The notes under the pieces were generated by a model, which worked only from the letters and a program-made list of their open reading frames with translations, searched no databases and was not told the origin of the DNA. A DNA stretch of 64,000 nt, from the NCBI RefSeq assembly GCF_036241575.1, contig NZ_CP108455.1, forward strand, positions 4,529,501 to 4,593,500. The letters run 5' to 3'. The translations under genes and the position numbers were made by a program. The DNA comes from Streptomyces sp. NBC_01267. GTDB taxonomy: Bacteria; Actinomycetota; Actinomycetes; Streptomycetales; Streptomycetaceae. Below, piece after piece: positions 16,010-25,678 of this stretch; position 1 is the first letter of the stretch; each line of letters begins with the position of its first letter.

Positions 16010-18232
16010 ATGGAACCTTTACAGCCGGATGATCCGCAAACGCTGGGAAACTACCGGCTGTTGGGCCAGCTCGGGGTCGGCGGCATGGGTCGTGTCTATC
16101 TGGCCCGCTCGCCCGGTGGCCGTACCGTCGCGGTGAAGGTCGTACGCCAGGACCTCGCCGCCGACCAGGCGTTCCGGCAGCGCTTCCGCCACGAGGTCGA
16201 CATCGCCAGGGCGGTCTCGGGCCGGTACACCGCACCCGTGGTCGACGCCGACCCGGACGCGCCGTTGCCCTGGCTGGCCACGGCGTACGTCCTCGGCCCG
16301 GACCTCACCGATGTCGTCGCCGCCCACGGCGCCCTCCCCGAACACACGGTGCGTGCGCTCGGGGCCGGGCTGGCCGCCGCACTGCAGGAGATACACGCCG
16401 CCGGGCTGATACACCGTGACCTCAAGCCGTCGAACGTGCTGCTCGCCGCGGACGGCCCGCGGGTCATCGACTTCGGCATCGCCCGTGCGGTGGACGGAAG
16501 TCGGCTGACCCAGACGGGAGTTGTGGTCGGCTCGCCCGGCTACATGCCCCCCGAGCAGGCGCTCGGCCGACCCGTCGACGGGTCGGGGGACGTCTTCTCC
16601 CTCGGCGCCGTCCTCGCCTTCGCCGCCACCGGCCGTAACGTCTTCGGCGACTCTGCCGCCCCGGCGGCCCTGCTCTACCAGGTGGTCCACGAGGCACCGG
16701 ACCTGACCGGCACCCCCCAGATGCTGACCGGCCTGATCCGCGCCTGCCTGGCCAAGGACCCGGCGCAGCGCCCGAGCCCCGCGGAGATCCTCCAGTCGCT
16801 GGCCCCCGACGGCACCGGCGCGGTCCTGGCGGACTGGCTCCCCTCCTCGGTCTCCTCCACGATCGCGACGCACGCCTCGCGCATCCTGGACCTGGAGACC
16901 CCGGCATCCGGCAACACCCCGGTGACCGTCCCGGCCCCGGCAGCCCCGGTCTCCCAGGGGTTCGGCCCGGCCCCCACCACCCTGAACACCCCGGGAGCAA
17001 CTGCCGTACCCGTACCTGTACCCGCGACCCCGTCCCGCCGCCGCTTCCTGGGCATCGCGGGCGGCGCGGCGGGCGTGGCGGTGGTGGGGGGCGGCGCGGC
17101 GTGGCTGATCACGCGGGACAACGGCACGTCCACGTCGGCATCCGACGCGAAGTCGAAGAAGAAGCGCACCCGGCCCGAGACCTTTACGACCCCGCCTCCC
17201 GGTACGGCGCCTCAGGTGCTCTGGCACAAATCGGTGTCGGTGGACACCCTCAGTACGGATCAGCGTCTTCTGGTCCGCGACGGAGCGCTCCTGATCAGTG
17301 GTGACCCGCTGGTGTCGTACGACGTGACGACCGGCAAGCACCTCTGGTCCCGTGCAGGAATCACACCGGCAGGTTCGCCGCTGCTCGTCTCCGCCGGAAA
17401 GCTCTTCCTGCTCAGTACGGAGTATGACGGCGACATCGTCGGCCTCGACCTGAAGACCGGTAAGGAAGCCTGGAGAAGCCGTCTGGGCAAGGAAATGACG
17501 GCCATGGCCACGATCGCCGTGGACGACAACAACGTGTACGTCATCGCTTCCGTCGACGACGGAAGGATCCGTGACGGGCTGACAGCTGTCGCCGCCGTCA
17601 GCCACCGGACCGGCCGGGTCGTCTGGAAGCAGACCCGTGACGCGGGGACCGACGACTACGACGTCATGGGCACAGCCGCGGGGAACCGCCTCGTCTACAC
17701 CGACTCCAACTACAACCTCACCGTGCGGGAGACGATCAAGGGCAACCAGCTCTGGTCCCAGAAGATCGGCGACCAGTTGGAGTGGACGCCTGAGGTCCAC
17801 GGCGGACTCGTCTTCCTCCCGGGGGAGACCATGCGCGCGGTCGGTGTCGAACACGGCGCGGAACGCTGGAAGCTCTCGCCGAACGGCCGCCGCGGATTCA
17901 AGGAGCCGAGGGTGGTCGACGGTGTGTTGTACGCGGCCGACTACGACCAGGGCGTCTGGGCCGTCAACCCCATGAGCGGCAAGAAGATTTGGCTCTGTGA
18001 GGAGACCGGTGCGCGAAAGGCTCCGACCGAGTACGTGCGGTTCGGCCAGACCCTCTACGGAGCCTCGTACGATGATGCCGGAGGCATTTTCGCGCTAGAC
18101 CTCACGTCGGGTAAGTCCCGTTGGACGTACAACGACAACAAAGGCACCGACGAGCAGTGGCACATCGAGGTCTCCGGGCAGCGACTGCTGGCCACGCACG
18201 GTGGTGAGGTCTACGCCCTCCCAGCTGTCTGA
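16010..18232 (+). CDS. Ser/Thr protein kinase with C-terminal beta-propeller sensor
   Basis: 740 residues from ATG 16010, which has GGGGGA 9 bases upstream. The kinase domain occupies about 1-280: glycine loop LGQLGVGGMGRVYLA, ATP Lys in VAVKVV (about 44), catalytic loop HRDLKPSNVLL (about 134) and Mg-binding VIDFGIARA (about 152). A Pro/Ala-rich linker follows, then one membrane helix at about 345-370 (RRRFLGIAGGAAGVAVVGGGAAW), and an outside domain of PQQ-like repeats with SYDVTTGKHLW, GLDLKTGKEAW and ALDLTSGKSRW. Hence a membrane receptor kinase with an external propeller. It is followed 100 bases later by an ATPase with an FHA-like domain, the phosphothreonine-binding module, suggesting a kinase-substrate pair. 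Confidence 0.93.
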   Translation: MEPLQPDDPQTLGNYRLLGQLGVGGMGRVYLARSPGGRTVAVKVVRQDLAADQAFRQRFRHEVDIARAVSGRYTAPVVDADPDAPLPWLATAYVLGPDLTDVVAAHGALPEHTVRALGAGLAAALQEIHAAGLIHRDLKPSNVLLAADGPRVIDFGIARAVDGSRLTQTGVVVGSPGYMPPEQALGRPVDGSGDVFSLGAVLAFAATGRNVFGDSAAPAALLYQVVHEAPDLTGTPQMLTGLIRACLAKDPAQRPSPAEILQSLAPDGTGAVLADWLPSSVSSTIATHASRILDLETPASGNTPVTVPAPAAPVSQGFGPAPTTLNTPGATAVPVPVPATPSRRRFLGIAGGAAGVAVVGGGAAWLITRDNGTSTSASDAKSKKKRTRPETFTTPPPGTAPQVLWHKSVSVDTLSTDQRLLVRDGALLISGDPLVSYDVTTGKHLWSRAGITPAGSPLLVSAGKLFLLSTEYDGDIVGLDLKTGKEAWRSRLGKEMTAMATIAVDDNNVYVIASVDDGRIRDGLTAVAAVSHRTGRVVWKQTRDAGTDDYDVMGTAAGNRLVYTDSNYNLTVRETIKGNQLWSQKIGDQLEWTPEVHGGLVFLPGETMRAVGVEHGAERWKLSPNGRRGFKEPRVVDGVLYAADYDQGVWAVNPMSGKKIWLCEETGARKAPTEYVRFGQTLYGASYDDAGGIFALDLTSGKSRWTYNDNKGTDEQWHIEVSGQRLLATHGGEVYALPAV

Positions 18233-18331
18233 GAAGCCAACCACACGTGTAGCGGTGCGTTCGCACCCATTAGCCTCAGTGAACCCATGTGACGAGCGAG
18301 CCACCCAGGGCCGGCAGGGAGGAAGACGACC

Positions 18332-21300
18332 ATGCGAGTGCTGGTGACAGTCGTACGGGAGGGGGAGGAGCCGCAGGATGTTCTGGTCAACACGGACGAC
18401 GCGGCTACCACCGGCGATCTGGCGGAGGTGCTCGCGGCGACGCGCGGCGCACGGCAGCAGGGTCGGGAAGCGGCCCCGCCGTCCGTCGTCGTCCCGATGC
18501 CGGGTACGACACTCGACCCGCGATTCACCTACGGGAACGAAGTGCCGGCGGGTCCCATGCTCTGGGCCGACGGCCACCGCTGCGATCCGCGCACACCTGT
18601 GGGTTCCGTCCTGCGCGACGGCATGAGGGTCTCGGTCGATGATTCGATAGGCCCACTGCTGCGCAGGGGAGAGCCGGTCGGTAGGTACGAGGTGCGGGTC
18701 GCCGCCGGGGCGGGCTCCGGGCGCGTGGTGCGACTTGCTGCCGGGTCCGCGACGATCGGCTCGGCCGCCACCTGCACGCTGACCGTCGCCGACAACCAAC
18801 TGCCGCCACTGGCAGCCAAGGTGGCCATCGACGTGCAGGGCAATGCGACCCTCACCCCGCAGCCCGGCCTGGCCGTCCAGCTGGACGACGTCCCCGTCAC
18901 CGGTGAGCAGTGCTGGCCGCTGCGCGGCGTCGTCCGGATCGGTGACTCACTCTTCGTGCTCGACGAGGTCGGCGCACCGGATGCCCACCTCGCCGACACC
19001 GGTGAGGGCGGTCTCGCCTACAACCGGCCCCCGCGCCTTTCACCGCTCAGGCCGCGCCCCCGGCTCGTTGTGCCGCTCCCGCCCTCGAAGGGTGAGCGCG
19101 CCCGTTTCCAGATGATCGCGGCATTCACTCCGCTCCTCTTCGGCCTCGTCATGTACCTGGTGACCAAACAGATCTACATGCTGCTGTTCTGTTTGATGAG
19201 CCCCCTGATGATGATCGGCCAGTGGGCGAGCGACAACCGCGAGGGCAAGAAGAAGAACAAGACCACAGCCAAGCAGTACAAGAAGGATCTCGCCGCCCAC
19301 GAAGCCGACCTGGTCAGGGTCGGCAAGGACGAGCAGGCGCGGCTGCGCACCGGAAGCCCCGACCCGGCCGAGATCCTGCTCTTCGCCACCGGTCCCCGCC
19401 GTCGGCTGTGGGAGCGCCGGATCACCGACCCGGACGTACTGAGGCTGCGCATCGGCGTCGGCAGCCTGCCCGCCGACATCGAACTCGTCCCGGGGCGCGG
19501 CGGATCGTACGACGACGACCCGCCGGAGCCGCCCAGGCTTCCCGATGTACCAGTCACGCTGCCCTTCCCGGAGCTCGGCGTGGTCGGCATCGCGGGCGAT
19601 CGCCCCCGTACGCTCTCGACCGCCCGCTGGCTTGCCGTACAGGCTGCCGTGCTGCACAGCCCGCGTGAACTCGCCCTGGTCGTCCTGTCCTCTGCGCGCG
19701 ACGCCGCCGACGAGTGGGACTGGGCGCACTGGATCCCGCACACCGCACCCCAGCAGGGCCAGGACTGCCTGGCCCTGGTCGGCTCCGACTCCGAGGCCGT
19801 CGCCCGGCGCGTCAACGAACTACTCAACGAACTGGCCCGGCGCAAGGCCGCCCGCCAGAACCAGGGGCAGATGGCCGGGTCGGTCAACTCCGACCCGCAC
19901 ATCCTGCTCGTGCTCGACGGCGCCCGCCTGCTGCGTCGGATGGCCGGAGTGCCCCAACTGCTCCAGGAGGGACCCAAGCTCGGCATCTTCGCGCTCTGCG
20001 TAGACGAGGACGAGCGATTGCTCCCCGAGGAGTGTCGGGCCGTGGTGTGCTGGACCCCCGACTCCGCGGCGCACGTACGGCTGCGCGGCTCCGGCCTCGA
20101 AACGGTCGGCGAGGTACTGGCCGACCAGGTTGCCCGGGACTGGTGCGAGCTGTTGGCGCGTTCGCTGGCGCCCGTGAGGGACGTCAGTCGCGACGACGCC
20201 GACAGCGCCTTGCCCACCGCGGCCAGGCTGCTGAACCTCATCGGCATGCCGGACCCGACCGGCAATGACATCGAACGGATCTGGAAGGCGGGCGGATCCA
20301 CGACCGCCGCCCCCATCGGGGTGGCGGCGGACGGGCCCTTCATCCTGGACATCCGGCGCGACGGACCGCACGCGCTCGTCGCGGGTACCACCGGTGCCGG
20401 TAAGTCCGAACTGCTTCAGACAATCATCGCCTCGCTGGCGGTGGCCAACCGGCCCGACGCCCTCAACTACGTACTCATCGACTACAAGGGTGGCAGTGCC
20501 TTCATGGACTGTGCCCGGCTTCCGCACACCGTGGGCATGGTCAGTGACCTCGACGCCCATCTGACCGAGCGGGCCCTGGCCTCGCTCGCCGCGGAGCTGC
20601 ACCGCCGTGAGGAGATCCTCTTCGACACCGGCACGAAGGACATCGAGGACTACAACGACACCCGGAAGCTCCGTCCCGAGCTCGAACCGATGCCCCGACT
20701 CGTCCTGGTCATCGATGAGTTCGCCTCACTCGTCGCCGAACTGCCCGACTTCATCGCTGGGTTGGTCGACATCGCCCGACGTGGCCGTTCGCTCGGGGTA
20801 CACCTGGTCCTCGCGACCCAGCGTCCCGCCGGTGTGGTGAGCGCGGACATCCGGGCCAACACCAACCTCCGGATCGCGCTGCGGGTGACGGACGGCTCCG
20901 AGTCGCAGGACGTCATCGAGGCGATGGATGCCGGCGCGATCGCCAAGTCCACCCCGGGCCGGGCCTTTGTCCGTTCCGGAGCGCAGTCGCTCGTGGGCGT
21001 GCAGTCGGCTCGTATCGGTGGCCGGCGCCCGGCGACCGGCGGCAGCGGGCCGAAGGCCACTCTGGCCCCGCTGACCTGGCCAATGTACAGCCGCCCCGCG
21101 CCCAGGGCGGCCGAGGCGGATGACGACGGGACGATGGTCACCGACCTCGCCGTACTCGTCGACGCGATCCGCGAGGGCTCGGAGAAGATGGGCTTCCCGG
21201 CCCCGCGCAGCCCCTGGCTGCCGCCGCTCGGTGAGCACGTCACCATCGATGAACTGACCGAGTTCCAGGACCAGGTGGCGGCCCATGAGGACGTGCCGCC

Positions 21301-22810
21301 GATCGGTTACGGGCTCACGGACCTGCCCGCCCAGCAGGCCCGTAAGCCGCTGGCCATCGACCTGGTCAACGGTGAACACACGATGCTTGTCGGCGGCGCC
21401 AGGTCCGGCCGCTCCACGGCACTGCGCACCCTCGGCGGTGCCATCGCCCGGGAGACTTCGCCGTCCGACGTACATGTGTATGCCATCGACTGCGGCTCCA
21501 ACGCGCTGCTGCCGTTGGTCCGGATGCCGCATGTCGGCGCCGTGGTCAACCGCGACGAACCGGACCGGGTCCGGCGGCTGATCGATCGGCTGCTGGCCGA
21601 GATCGCCCGGCGCCAGCAGATGCTTGCCATGGAAGGTGCCTCCAGCGCTGCCGAGCAGCGGGCGACGGCGGCGCCGGAGGACCGGCTGCCGTGGATGGTG
21701 CTGCTGTTCGACAGTTGGGAGGGTTTCGTCTCCACCTTCGAGAACTACAACTACGGCCAGCTGATCGAGCAGGTCCAGCGGATCTTCCGGGAGGGCTCGG
21801 CGGCCGGACTCAAGGTCGTCATGACCGCCGACCGTTCCGGGCTCAGCGGGCACGTCTCCTCGGCCTTCGCGGACCGACTCGTCATGCGTTTCGCCGACTC
21901 GAACGACTACGGCACAGCCGGACTCCAGGTGCGCGAGGTCCCCAAGAACATGCCGCCGGGACGCGCCCTGCGCATCACGGACACCGGCATCGACGAGACG
22001 CAGATTGCTCTGCTCGACACCGACCCGGCGGGCCAGGCCCAGGTGCGTAAGCTTCGAGAGATCGCTGAGGCGGTACAGGACCAATACGGTAGGCGGCCCG
22101 CTGGGCGCGGCCCCATGCGGGTAGACGCCCTGCCCGCTCGGATCACAGCGGAACAGGCGATGGCTCTGGAGCCGGAGCTGACCCCCGCGTCGCCACTGTG
22201 GGCTCTGATCGGTGTGGGTGGCGACGAACTGGCGCCGATCGGCATCGACTTGATGGAATCGGGCCCCGGTTTCGTCATCGCGGGACCGCCCAAGTCCGGC
22301 CGCTCGAACGCCTTGGTGTGCGCCGCCGAGTCCCTGCTGCGCCAGGGCACCCCGCTGGTTCTCATCACGCCGCGCCGCTCGCCTCTACGGGAACTGGAAG
22401 GCCGCGAGGGTGTACTCGGTCTGCTCAACGCGGAGCACCGGGAGGACGACCTGGAGGAGTTGCTGGAGCAAGCGCAGGGACGTAAGTACGTGGTGGTCGT
22501 CGACGACGCCGAACTGCTCTACGACACCAGCTTGGATGAGGCGCTGGAGACCGTCGTGCGCAAGGGAGCGGACGGTGACCACGGCCTGATCGCGGCCGGC
22601 ACGACGGACTCGCTGTCCTCGCAGTACCGGGGCTTTGCCACCGAGGCCCGCAAGTCGCGCAACGGTCTGCTGCTGACCCCGCAGACCCCACAGGAGGGCG
22701 AACTGTTCAATGTCCGCCTGCCGTCGAACAGCGGCTCGGGCCCGGTCGGGAGCGGGCTCCTGGTGTCGGGCGGCACGCTGATGCCGATCCAGGGCGTGAT
22801 GCGCGGCTAG
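18332..22810 (+). CDS. type VII secretion ATPase, EssC/EccC-like, FHA + FtsK/SpoIIIE domains
   Basis: 1492 residues, ATG 18332 with GGGAGGA upstream. The N-terminal 230 residues contain a beta-rich FHA-like module (YEVRVAAGAGSGRVVRLAAG, then IGSAATCTLTVADNQ). Two membrane helices follow at about 258-295 (FTPLLFGLVMYLV, MLLFCLMSPLMMIG) with a basic loop after them. Three FtsK-type ATPase modules come next. Their P-loops are GTTGAGKSE (about 685), GGARSGRST (about 1020) and GPPKSGRSN (about 1316). Only the first has the Walker Lys; the other two have Arg, so one active and two binding/regulatory modules are likely. This domain order is that of Firmicutes EssC (YukB). It would power export of WXG100 proteins, which are encoded next door. 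Confidence 0.93.
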   Translation: MRVLVTVVREGEEPQDVLVNTDDAATTGDLAEVLAATRGARQQGREAAPPSVVVPMPGTTLDPRFTYGNEVPAGPMLWADGHRCDPRTPVGSVLRDGMRVSVDDSIGPLLRRGEPVGRYEVRVAAGAGSGRVVRLAAGSATIGSAATCTLTVADNQLPPLAAKVAIDVQGNATLTPQPGLAVQLDDVPVTGEQCWPLRGVVRIGDSLFVLDEVGAPDAHLADTGEGGLAYNRPPRLSPLRPRPRLVVPLPPSKGERARFQMIAAFTPLLFGLVMYLVTKQIYMLLFCLMSPLMMIGQWASDNREGKKKNKTTAKQYKKDLAAHEADLVRVGKDEQARLRTGSPDPAEILLFATGPRRRLWERRITDPDVLRLRIGVGSLPADIELVPGRGGSYDDDPPEPPRLPDVPVTLPFPELGVVGIAGDRPRTLSTARWLAVQAAVLHSPRELALVVLSSARDAADEWDWAHWIPHTAPQQGQDCLALVGSDSEAVARRVNELLNELARRKAARQNQGQMAGSVNSDPHILLVLDGARLLRRMAGVPQLLQEGPKLGIFALCVDEDERLLPEECRAVVCWTPDSAAHVRLRGSGLETVGEVLADQVARDWCELLARSLAPVRDVSRDDADSALPTAARLLNLIGMPDPTGNDIERIWKAGGSTTAAPIGVAADGPFILDIRRDGPHALVAGTTGAGKSELLQTIIASLAVANRPDALNYVLIDYKGGSAFMDCARLPHTVGMVSDLDAHLTERALASLAAELHRREEILFDTGTKDIEDYNDTRKLRPELEPMPRLVLVIDEFASLVAELPDFIAGLVDIARRGRSLGVHLVLATQRPAGVVSADIRANTNLRIALRVTDGSESQDVIEAMDAGAIAKSTPGRAFVRSGAQSLVGVQSARIGGRRPATGGSGPKATLAPLTWPMYSRPAPRAAEADDDGTMVTDLAVLVDAIREGSEKMGFPAPRSPWLPPLGEHVTIDELTEFQDQVAAHEDVPPIGYGLTDLPAQQARKPLAIDLVNGEHTMLVGGARSGRSTALRTLGGAIARETSPSDVHVYAIDCGSNALLPLVRMPHVGAVVNRDEPDRVRRLIDRLLAEIARRQQMLAMEGASSAAEQRATAAPEDRLPWMVLLFDSWEGFVSTFENYNYGQLIEQVQRIFREGSAAGLKVVMTADRSGLSGHVSSAFADRLVMRFADSNDYGTAGLQVREVPKNMPPGRALRITDTGIDETQIALLDTDPAGQAQVRKLREIAEAVQDQYGRRPAGRGPMRVDALPARITAEQAMALEPELTPASPLWALIGVGGDELAPIGIDLMESGPGFVIAGPPKSGRSNALVCAAESLLRQGTPLVLITPRRSPLRELEGREGVLGLLNAEHREDDLEELLEQAQGRKYVVVVDDAELLYDTSLDEALETVVRKGADGDHGLIAAGTTDSLSSQYRGFATEARKSRNGLLLTPQTPQEGELFNVRLPSNSGSGPVGSGLLVSGGTLMPIQGVMRG

Positions 22811-22845
22811 GCCCTGTATGGCAGCTCGCCCTGCGACGAGATCTA

Positions 22846-22890
22846 CGGCGGCGGGGCGGTCACCTGAATCAGGTGACCGCCCCGCCGTCG
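22846..22890. terminator. long hairpin between convergent genes
   Basis: 22846-22867 pairs with 22869-22890 with one mismatch and almost no loop (CACCTGAATCAGGTG at its centre). Placed between the ATPase stop (22810) and the WXG100 stop (22910), it can terminate both. Confidence 0.85.
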
Positions 22891-22909
22891 TGCGCTCAGC
22901 TGACCTGGA

Positions 22910-23170
22910 TCAGGTCGCGCGCTCGATGTTGTCGGCGCTCGTGGACGCGGACTTGCTGGCGTCCATCAGCGTCTCGACCCACTTCTCGAAGGTGGGACGG
23001 ACGCTCTCCCAGTCGTGGCGGAACCGGTCGGCCTTCGGGCCCTTCCAGTAGCCGTCGCTTCCGGACGACGCCGAGTTCAGGGTCTTGATCAGAGTGTGGA
23101 GGTCACCCGACTTACCCTTGAAGGTCGAAGCCAAATGCCGGAGTTTTACAAGATCTGCACCGCGATCCAT
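22910..23170 (-). CDS. WXG100 family protein (EsxA/ESAT-6-like) 1
   Basis: 86 residues from ATG 23168-23170, 8 bases after GGGGAGG. Two amphipathic helices flank the Trp-x-Gly turn GYWKGPKADRF (Trp 42). The C-terminal helix holds WVETLMDASKSAST. These proteins form four-helix dimers exported by FtsK-type ATPases such as the neighbouring EssC-like protein. It ends in DNIERAT and lacks a clear YxxxD/E export signal. It is divergent from WXG100 protein 2, and the two share a 259-base promoter region. Confidence 0.92.
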   Translation of the reverse strand: MDRGADLVKLRHLASTFKGKSGDLHTLIKTLNSASSGSDGYWKGPKADRFRHDWESVRPTFEKWVETLMDASKSASTSADNIERAT

Positions 23171-23429
23171 CGCGATCCTCCCCGTTGTCACTGAGGTAAA
23201 CGGACTATCCGTTTGCAACAGTGGACGCTACCGCACCGCAGGCAGTTCCCGTAAAGCCCCTTCGGCCCTCCGGCTGGCGGAAGTTGGACGATCGGTGCCT
23301 TCTCAGGATTTCCGCGGTGGGACAACATCGTGCTGCCGGGAGGTGTCGAGGTTTGACACACGCTTTGATGCCGATTGGGGTCCAAACTATGCTTGACGCC
23401 AGTCTGCGCAGGACAGCGGGGGAGCTGCT
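23171..23429. promoter_or_regulatory. divergent promoter region of the two WXG100 genes
   Basis: 259 bases with lower GC than neighbours, for instance near 23186-23215 and 23350-23400. It must hold both promoters since the genes point away from each other. No operator palindrome was recognised. Confidence 0.5.
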
Positions 23430-23690
23430 ATGGGTAATCCGGACATTCAGGAACTTAATACGCGTGCTGCGTCTCTGCGTTCGCTGGCGGACTACATCGA
23501 TTCGATGGTCGATCAGCCCAACACTCAGAGCACGACAGCGATGAAGACCTGGGCGGGTCCCAATGCGGATGACGTGCGAGGCAAGCTGAAGAGTTGGCGC
23601 ACGAAGTGCGGCACAGTCGCCAAGGCGCTGCGCGACGAGGCACACAAGGCCACTCAGGACGCCAAGGATCTGCAGAACCCGAAGAAGTGA
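23430..23690 (+). CDS. WXG100 family protein 2
   Basis: 86 residues, ATG 23430 with GGGGGAG upstream. Helix-turn-helix with KTWAGPNADDVRG (Trp 41) and a Lys-rich C-terminal helix ending KDLQNPKK. Same length and Trp position as the divergent WXG100 protein, so the two are a candidate heterodimer. The next gene starts 38 bases downstream, probably the same operon. Confidence 0.92.
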   Translation: MGNPDIQELNTRAASLRSLADYIDSMVDQPNTQSTTAMKTWAGPNADDVRGKLKSWRTKCGTVAKALRDEAHKATQDAKDLQNPKK

Positions 23691-23727
23691 TCCGCGCGGC
23701 CGTCAGGCCCTGGGGAGAAAGAGAGAC

Positions 23728-24561
23728 ATGCCTTCTTACGACAGTTCCCGAGGCCGTCTCCGGCTGGCCGACCGCCACATCGGCGTGTTCGCACACCTGC
23801 TGGACGGCGAGACCCCACCCGACGACCTTTGGCCGTCCTTGGCAGAGCTCCAGCAGATCGGCCTGGTCGGTGAGGAAGGTGAACTGGCCCCACTGATGCG
23901 GGATCTGCTCGGTGCGCTCTCCGAGCCCTTGGTCATGATCACGGTGGAGGTCACGGGCGAACACGGTCCGGTCAACCACGGCGTCATCGTGGGCCAGGAC
24001 GCGGTCGTCTCCCACGATGGTTGGCCCGGCGAGGAGGAGTCCGAGTACGTCCCGCTGGAGCCCAGCACCCTGGTGTGGGAACTGGCCCGCAAGGTCAACC
24101 TCCGAAACAGTGAGAGCGAGGAGCCGACGACCCCGCGCGTCGAAACGACGATGGGCGCTCTGGACTCGGCCTTCGTGGCGCTCGGCGAAGGCGATGGAGT
24201 GGACGAGGCCGCGACGCGCGAACTGGTGCGCAAGGCCCTGGTGGCGTCCGACAGTAAACTCAAGGACCCGGAGCTGGCCCAGTTCGCCGACCTGGTCCTG
24301 GCCGTCAACGCCACCTGGCGCATCACCACGGCCTGGGACGGCAAGCACGAGGGCGAACGGGCCGCAATGCTTCGCGCCCTCGCGGTCTGGGACTGCGGCC
24401 CCCGCGGTTACTGGATCCGCGAACAGCCGGAGGAGCCGATCCTGCCGGGCCAGGTGACACCGGAGAGCGTGCTGGTCCTGGTGCGATCGGATGCAGGCGC
24501 GATCTGGGAGAAGGTCGCGGATCTGCTGCCGGACAAGGTTGATCTGATTGACGAGGCGTGA
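23728..24561 (+). CDS. uncharacterised protein downstream of WXG100, possibly EspG-like
   Basis: 277 residues, ATG 23728 with GGGGAGAAAGAG upstream. No signal peptide or membrane helix. Visible segments are a strand-rich part (LVMITVEVTGEHGPVNHGVI), an Asp/Glu-rich middle and WDCGPRGYWI near the C-terminus, closing with VLVLVRSDAGAIWEKV. Size, alpha/beta make-up and position directly after a WXG100 gene recall the EspG-type cytosolic chaperones of ESX loci, but the resemblance is weak and I would not assign it on sequence alone. Confidence 0.85.
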   Translation: MPSYDSSRGRLRLADRHIGVFAHLLDGETPPDDLWPSLAELQQIGLVGEEGELAPLMRDLLGALSEPLVMITVEVTGEHGPVNHGVIVGQDAVVSHDGWPGEEESEYVPLEPSTLVWELARKVNLRNSESEEPTTPRVETTMGALDSAFVALGEGDGVDEAATRELVRKALVASDSKLKDPELAQFADLVLAVNATWRITTAWDGKHEGERAAMLRALAVWDCGPRGYWIREQPEEPILPGQVTPESVLVLVRSDAGAIWEKVADLLPDKVDLIDEA

Positions 24562-24875
24562 CGCAAAAGCCGAGTTCATTTCAGTTTGATTTGCTCCCTT
24601 TCAGTGAGAGGCAATAAAAGGGCAAACGTGGAAGTATCGCGACTTCCCGGGATCCCTGTCGCCTGCCGGGCCCCACTTGGAAGGCAGCGGGAGGGGACGA
24701 CTCTGAGCCGGGTCCGCCTGCCCGGTGGCGAACTACCGGATTCTCTCCTCCGAGGGAGGCCTGGGGAAAGCGAGCCTCCGCGCGGCAGGCCTCACCGTGG
24801 GCGGAACAGTCGTATCGATGACCGGTAATTCCCCCACCGTCCGGCAATGAGACGCGAACCCTGGGCGATGGGGGA
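24562..24875. other. intergenic region without recognised gene
   Basis: 314 bases. The first 70 are AT-rich for this genome (TTTCAGTTTGATTTGCTCCC, then CAATAAAAGGGC) and are the likely promoter of the next gene or the end of the previous one. The rest is GC-rich with no hairpin or gene that I can support. Confidence 0.4.
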
Positions 24876-25520
24876 ATGGACAGCGAAGTGAACAGCACGG
24901 ATGCCGTCGGCGTGGAGGACACAGCCTCGACGCCGATTCCCGTCGAGCGCCCCCGCCGGTGGCCCGGCACCATTGGCACCCTTGTCCTCGCGCCACTGTT
25001 GCTGGGCTGCGCCTGGCTCGCGCAGCGGCAGGGCACGTCGGCGATGCTGCTGGCCGTGTTCCTTGCGCTGATCGTGCTCTGTACCGCCTGGGCCATGTGC
25101 GGTGCCGGGCCGGGCGTCTGTGCAGCCACGCTCGGGTTCGTCCTGCTGCTCTTTGCTGGGCCCGCGCTGAACGACTTCGTGATGAACCGGCGTGGGGTGC
25201 ACCACGAGGGCCTGATGGCCGGTGTCGCGAGCTATCACCGTAAGCACGGCGATGCTGGCCACACCTGCCAGGTGGTCCGCATCGATCCTGTTACGGGCAA
25301 GCCCAGGACGTACTCGGTGGACGATTCCAGCGGCTGCTCTGGAAGCAGCAAGACCGGTCAGCGGGTAATCCTGGTCGAGGACCCGACCGGTTGGCTCGTT
25401 CCAAGGCTGGACAGTTCGGTCCACGGGTTGTCTTCCGGTCTCGCGTGGACCTGCGGCAGCCTGTTCGCCGGGATGGAAGCGTTCGTTCTGTACGGGCGGT
25501 TGCGGCGTCGGCACGACTGA
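24876..25520 (+). CDS. membrane protein with a two-helix core and C-terminal helix
   Basis: 214 residues if started at ATG 24876, but GGGGGA abuts that codon; GTG 24888 is an alternative start 12 bases beyond the same site. Hydrophobic segments are at about 32-50 (TIGTLVLAPLLLGCAWL), 55-75 (AMLLAVFLALIVLCTAW) and 78-97, and a weak one near 190. Between them lies an extracytoplasmic loop with HTCQVVRIDPVTGKPRTYSV. No family recognised. Its place between a WXG100 operon and a large candidate substrate suggests a secretion-linked or immunity-type role (inference). Confidence 0.8.
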   Translation: MDSEVNSTDAVGVEDTASTPIPVERPRRWPGTIGTLVLAPLLLGCAWLAQRQGTSAMLLAVFLALIVLCTAWAMCGAGPGVCAATLGFVLLLFAGPALNDFVMNRRGVHHEGLMAGVASYHRKHGDAGHTCQVVRIDPVTGKPRTYSVDDSSGCSGSSKTGQRVILVEDPTGWLVPRLDSSVHGLSSGLAWTCGSLFAGMEAFVLYGRLRRRHD

Positions 25521-25678
25521 GTGGGCTGGGGCTGAGCAGGTCCATTCCCCGACACGGGGGTTTCAGTCGTGGGTGCCGTACGGCGCCGTGGTTCGAGCGG
25601 GACTTCGACGCGCTGCCGCGGAGATCGTAGGCCTGCGCCCTCGTGCACGGGCTTGAATCGCCGTACCGGATGACGAGA

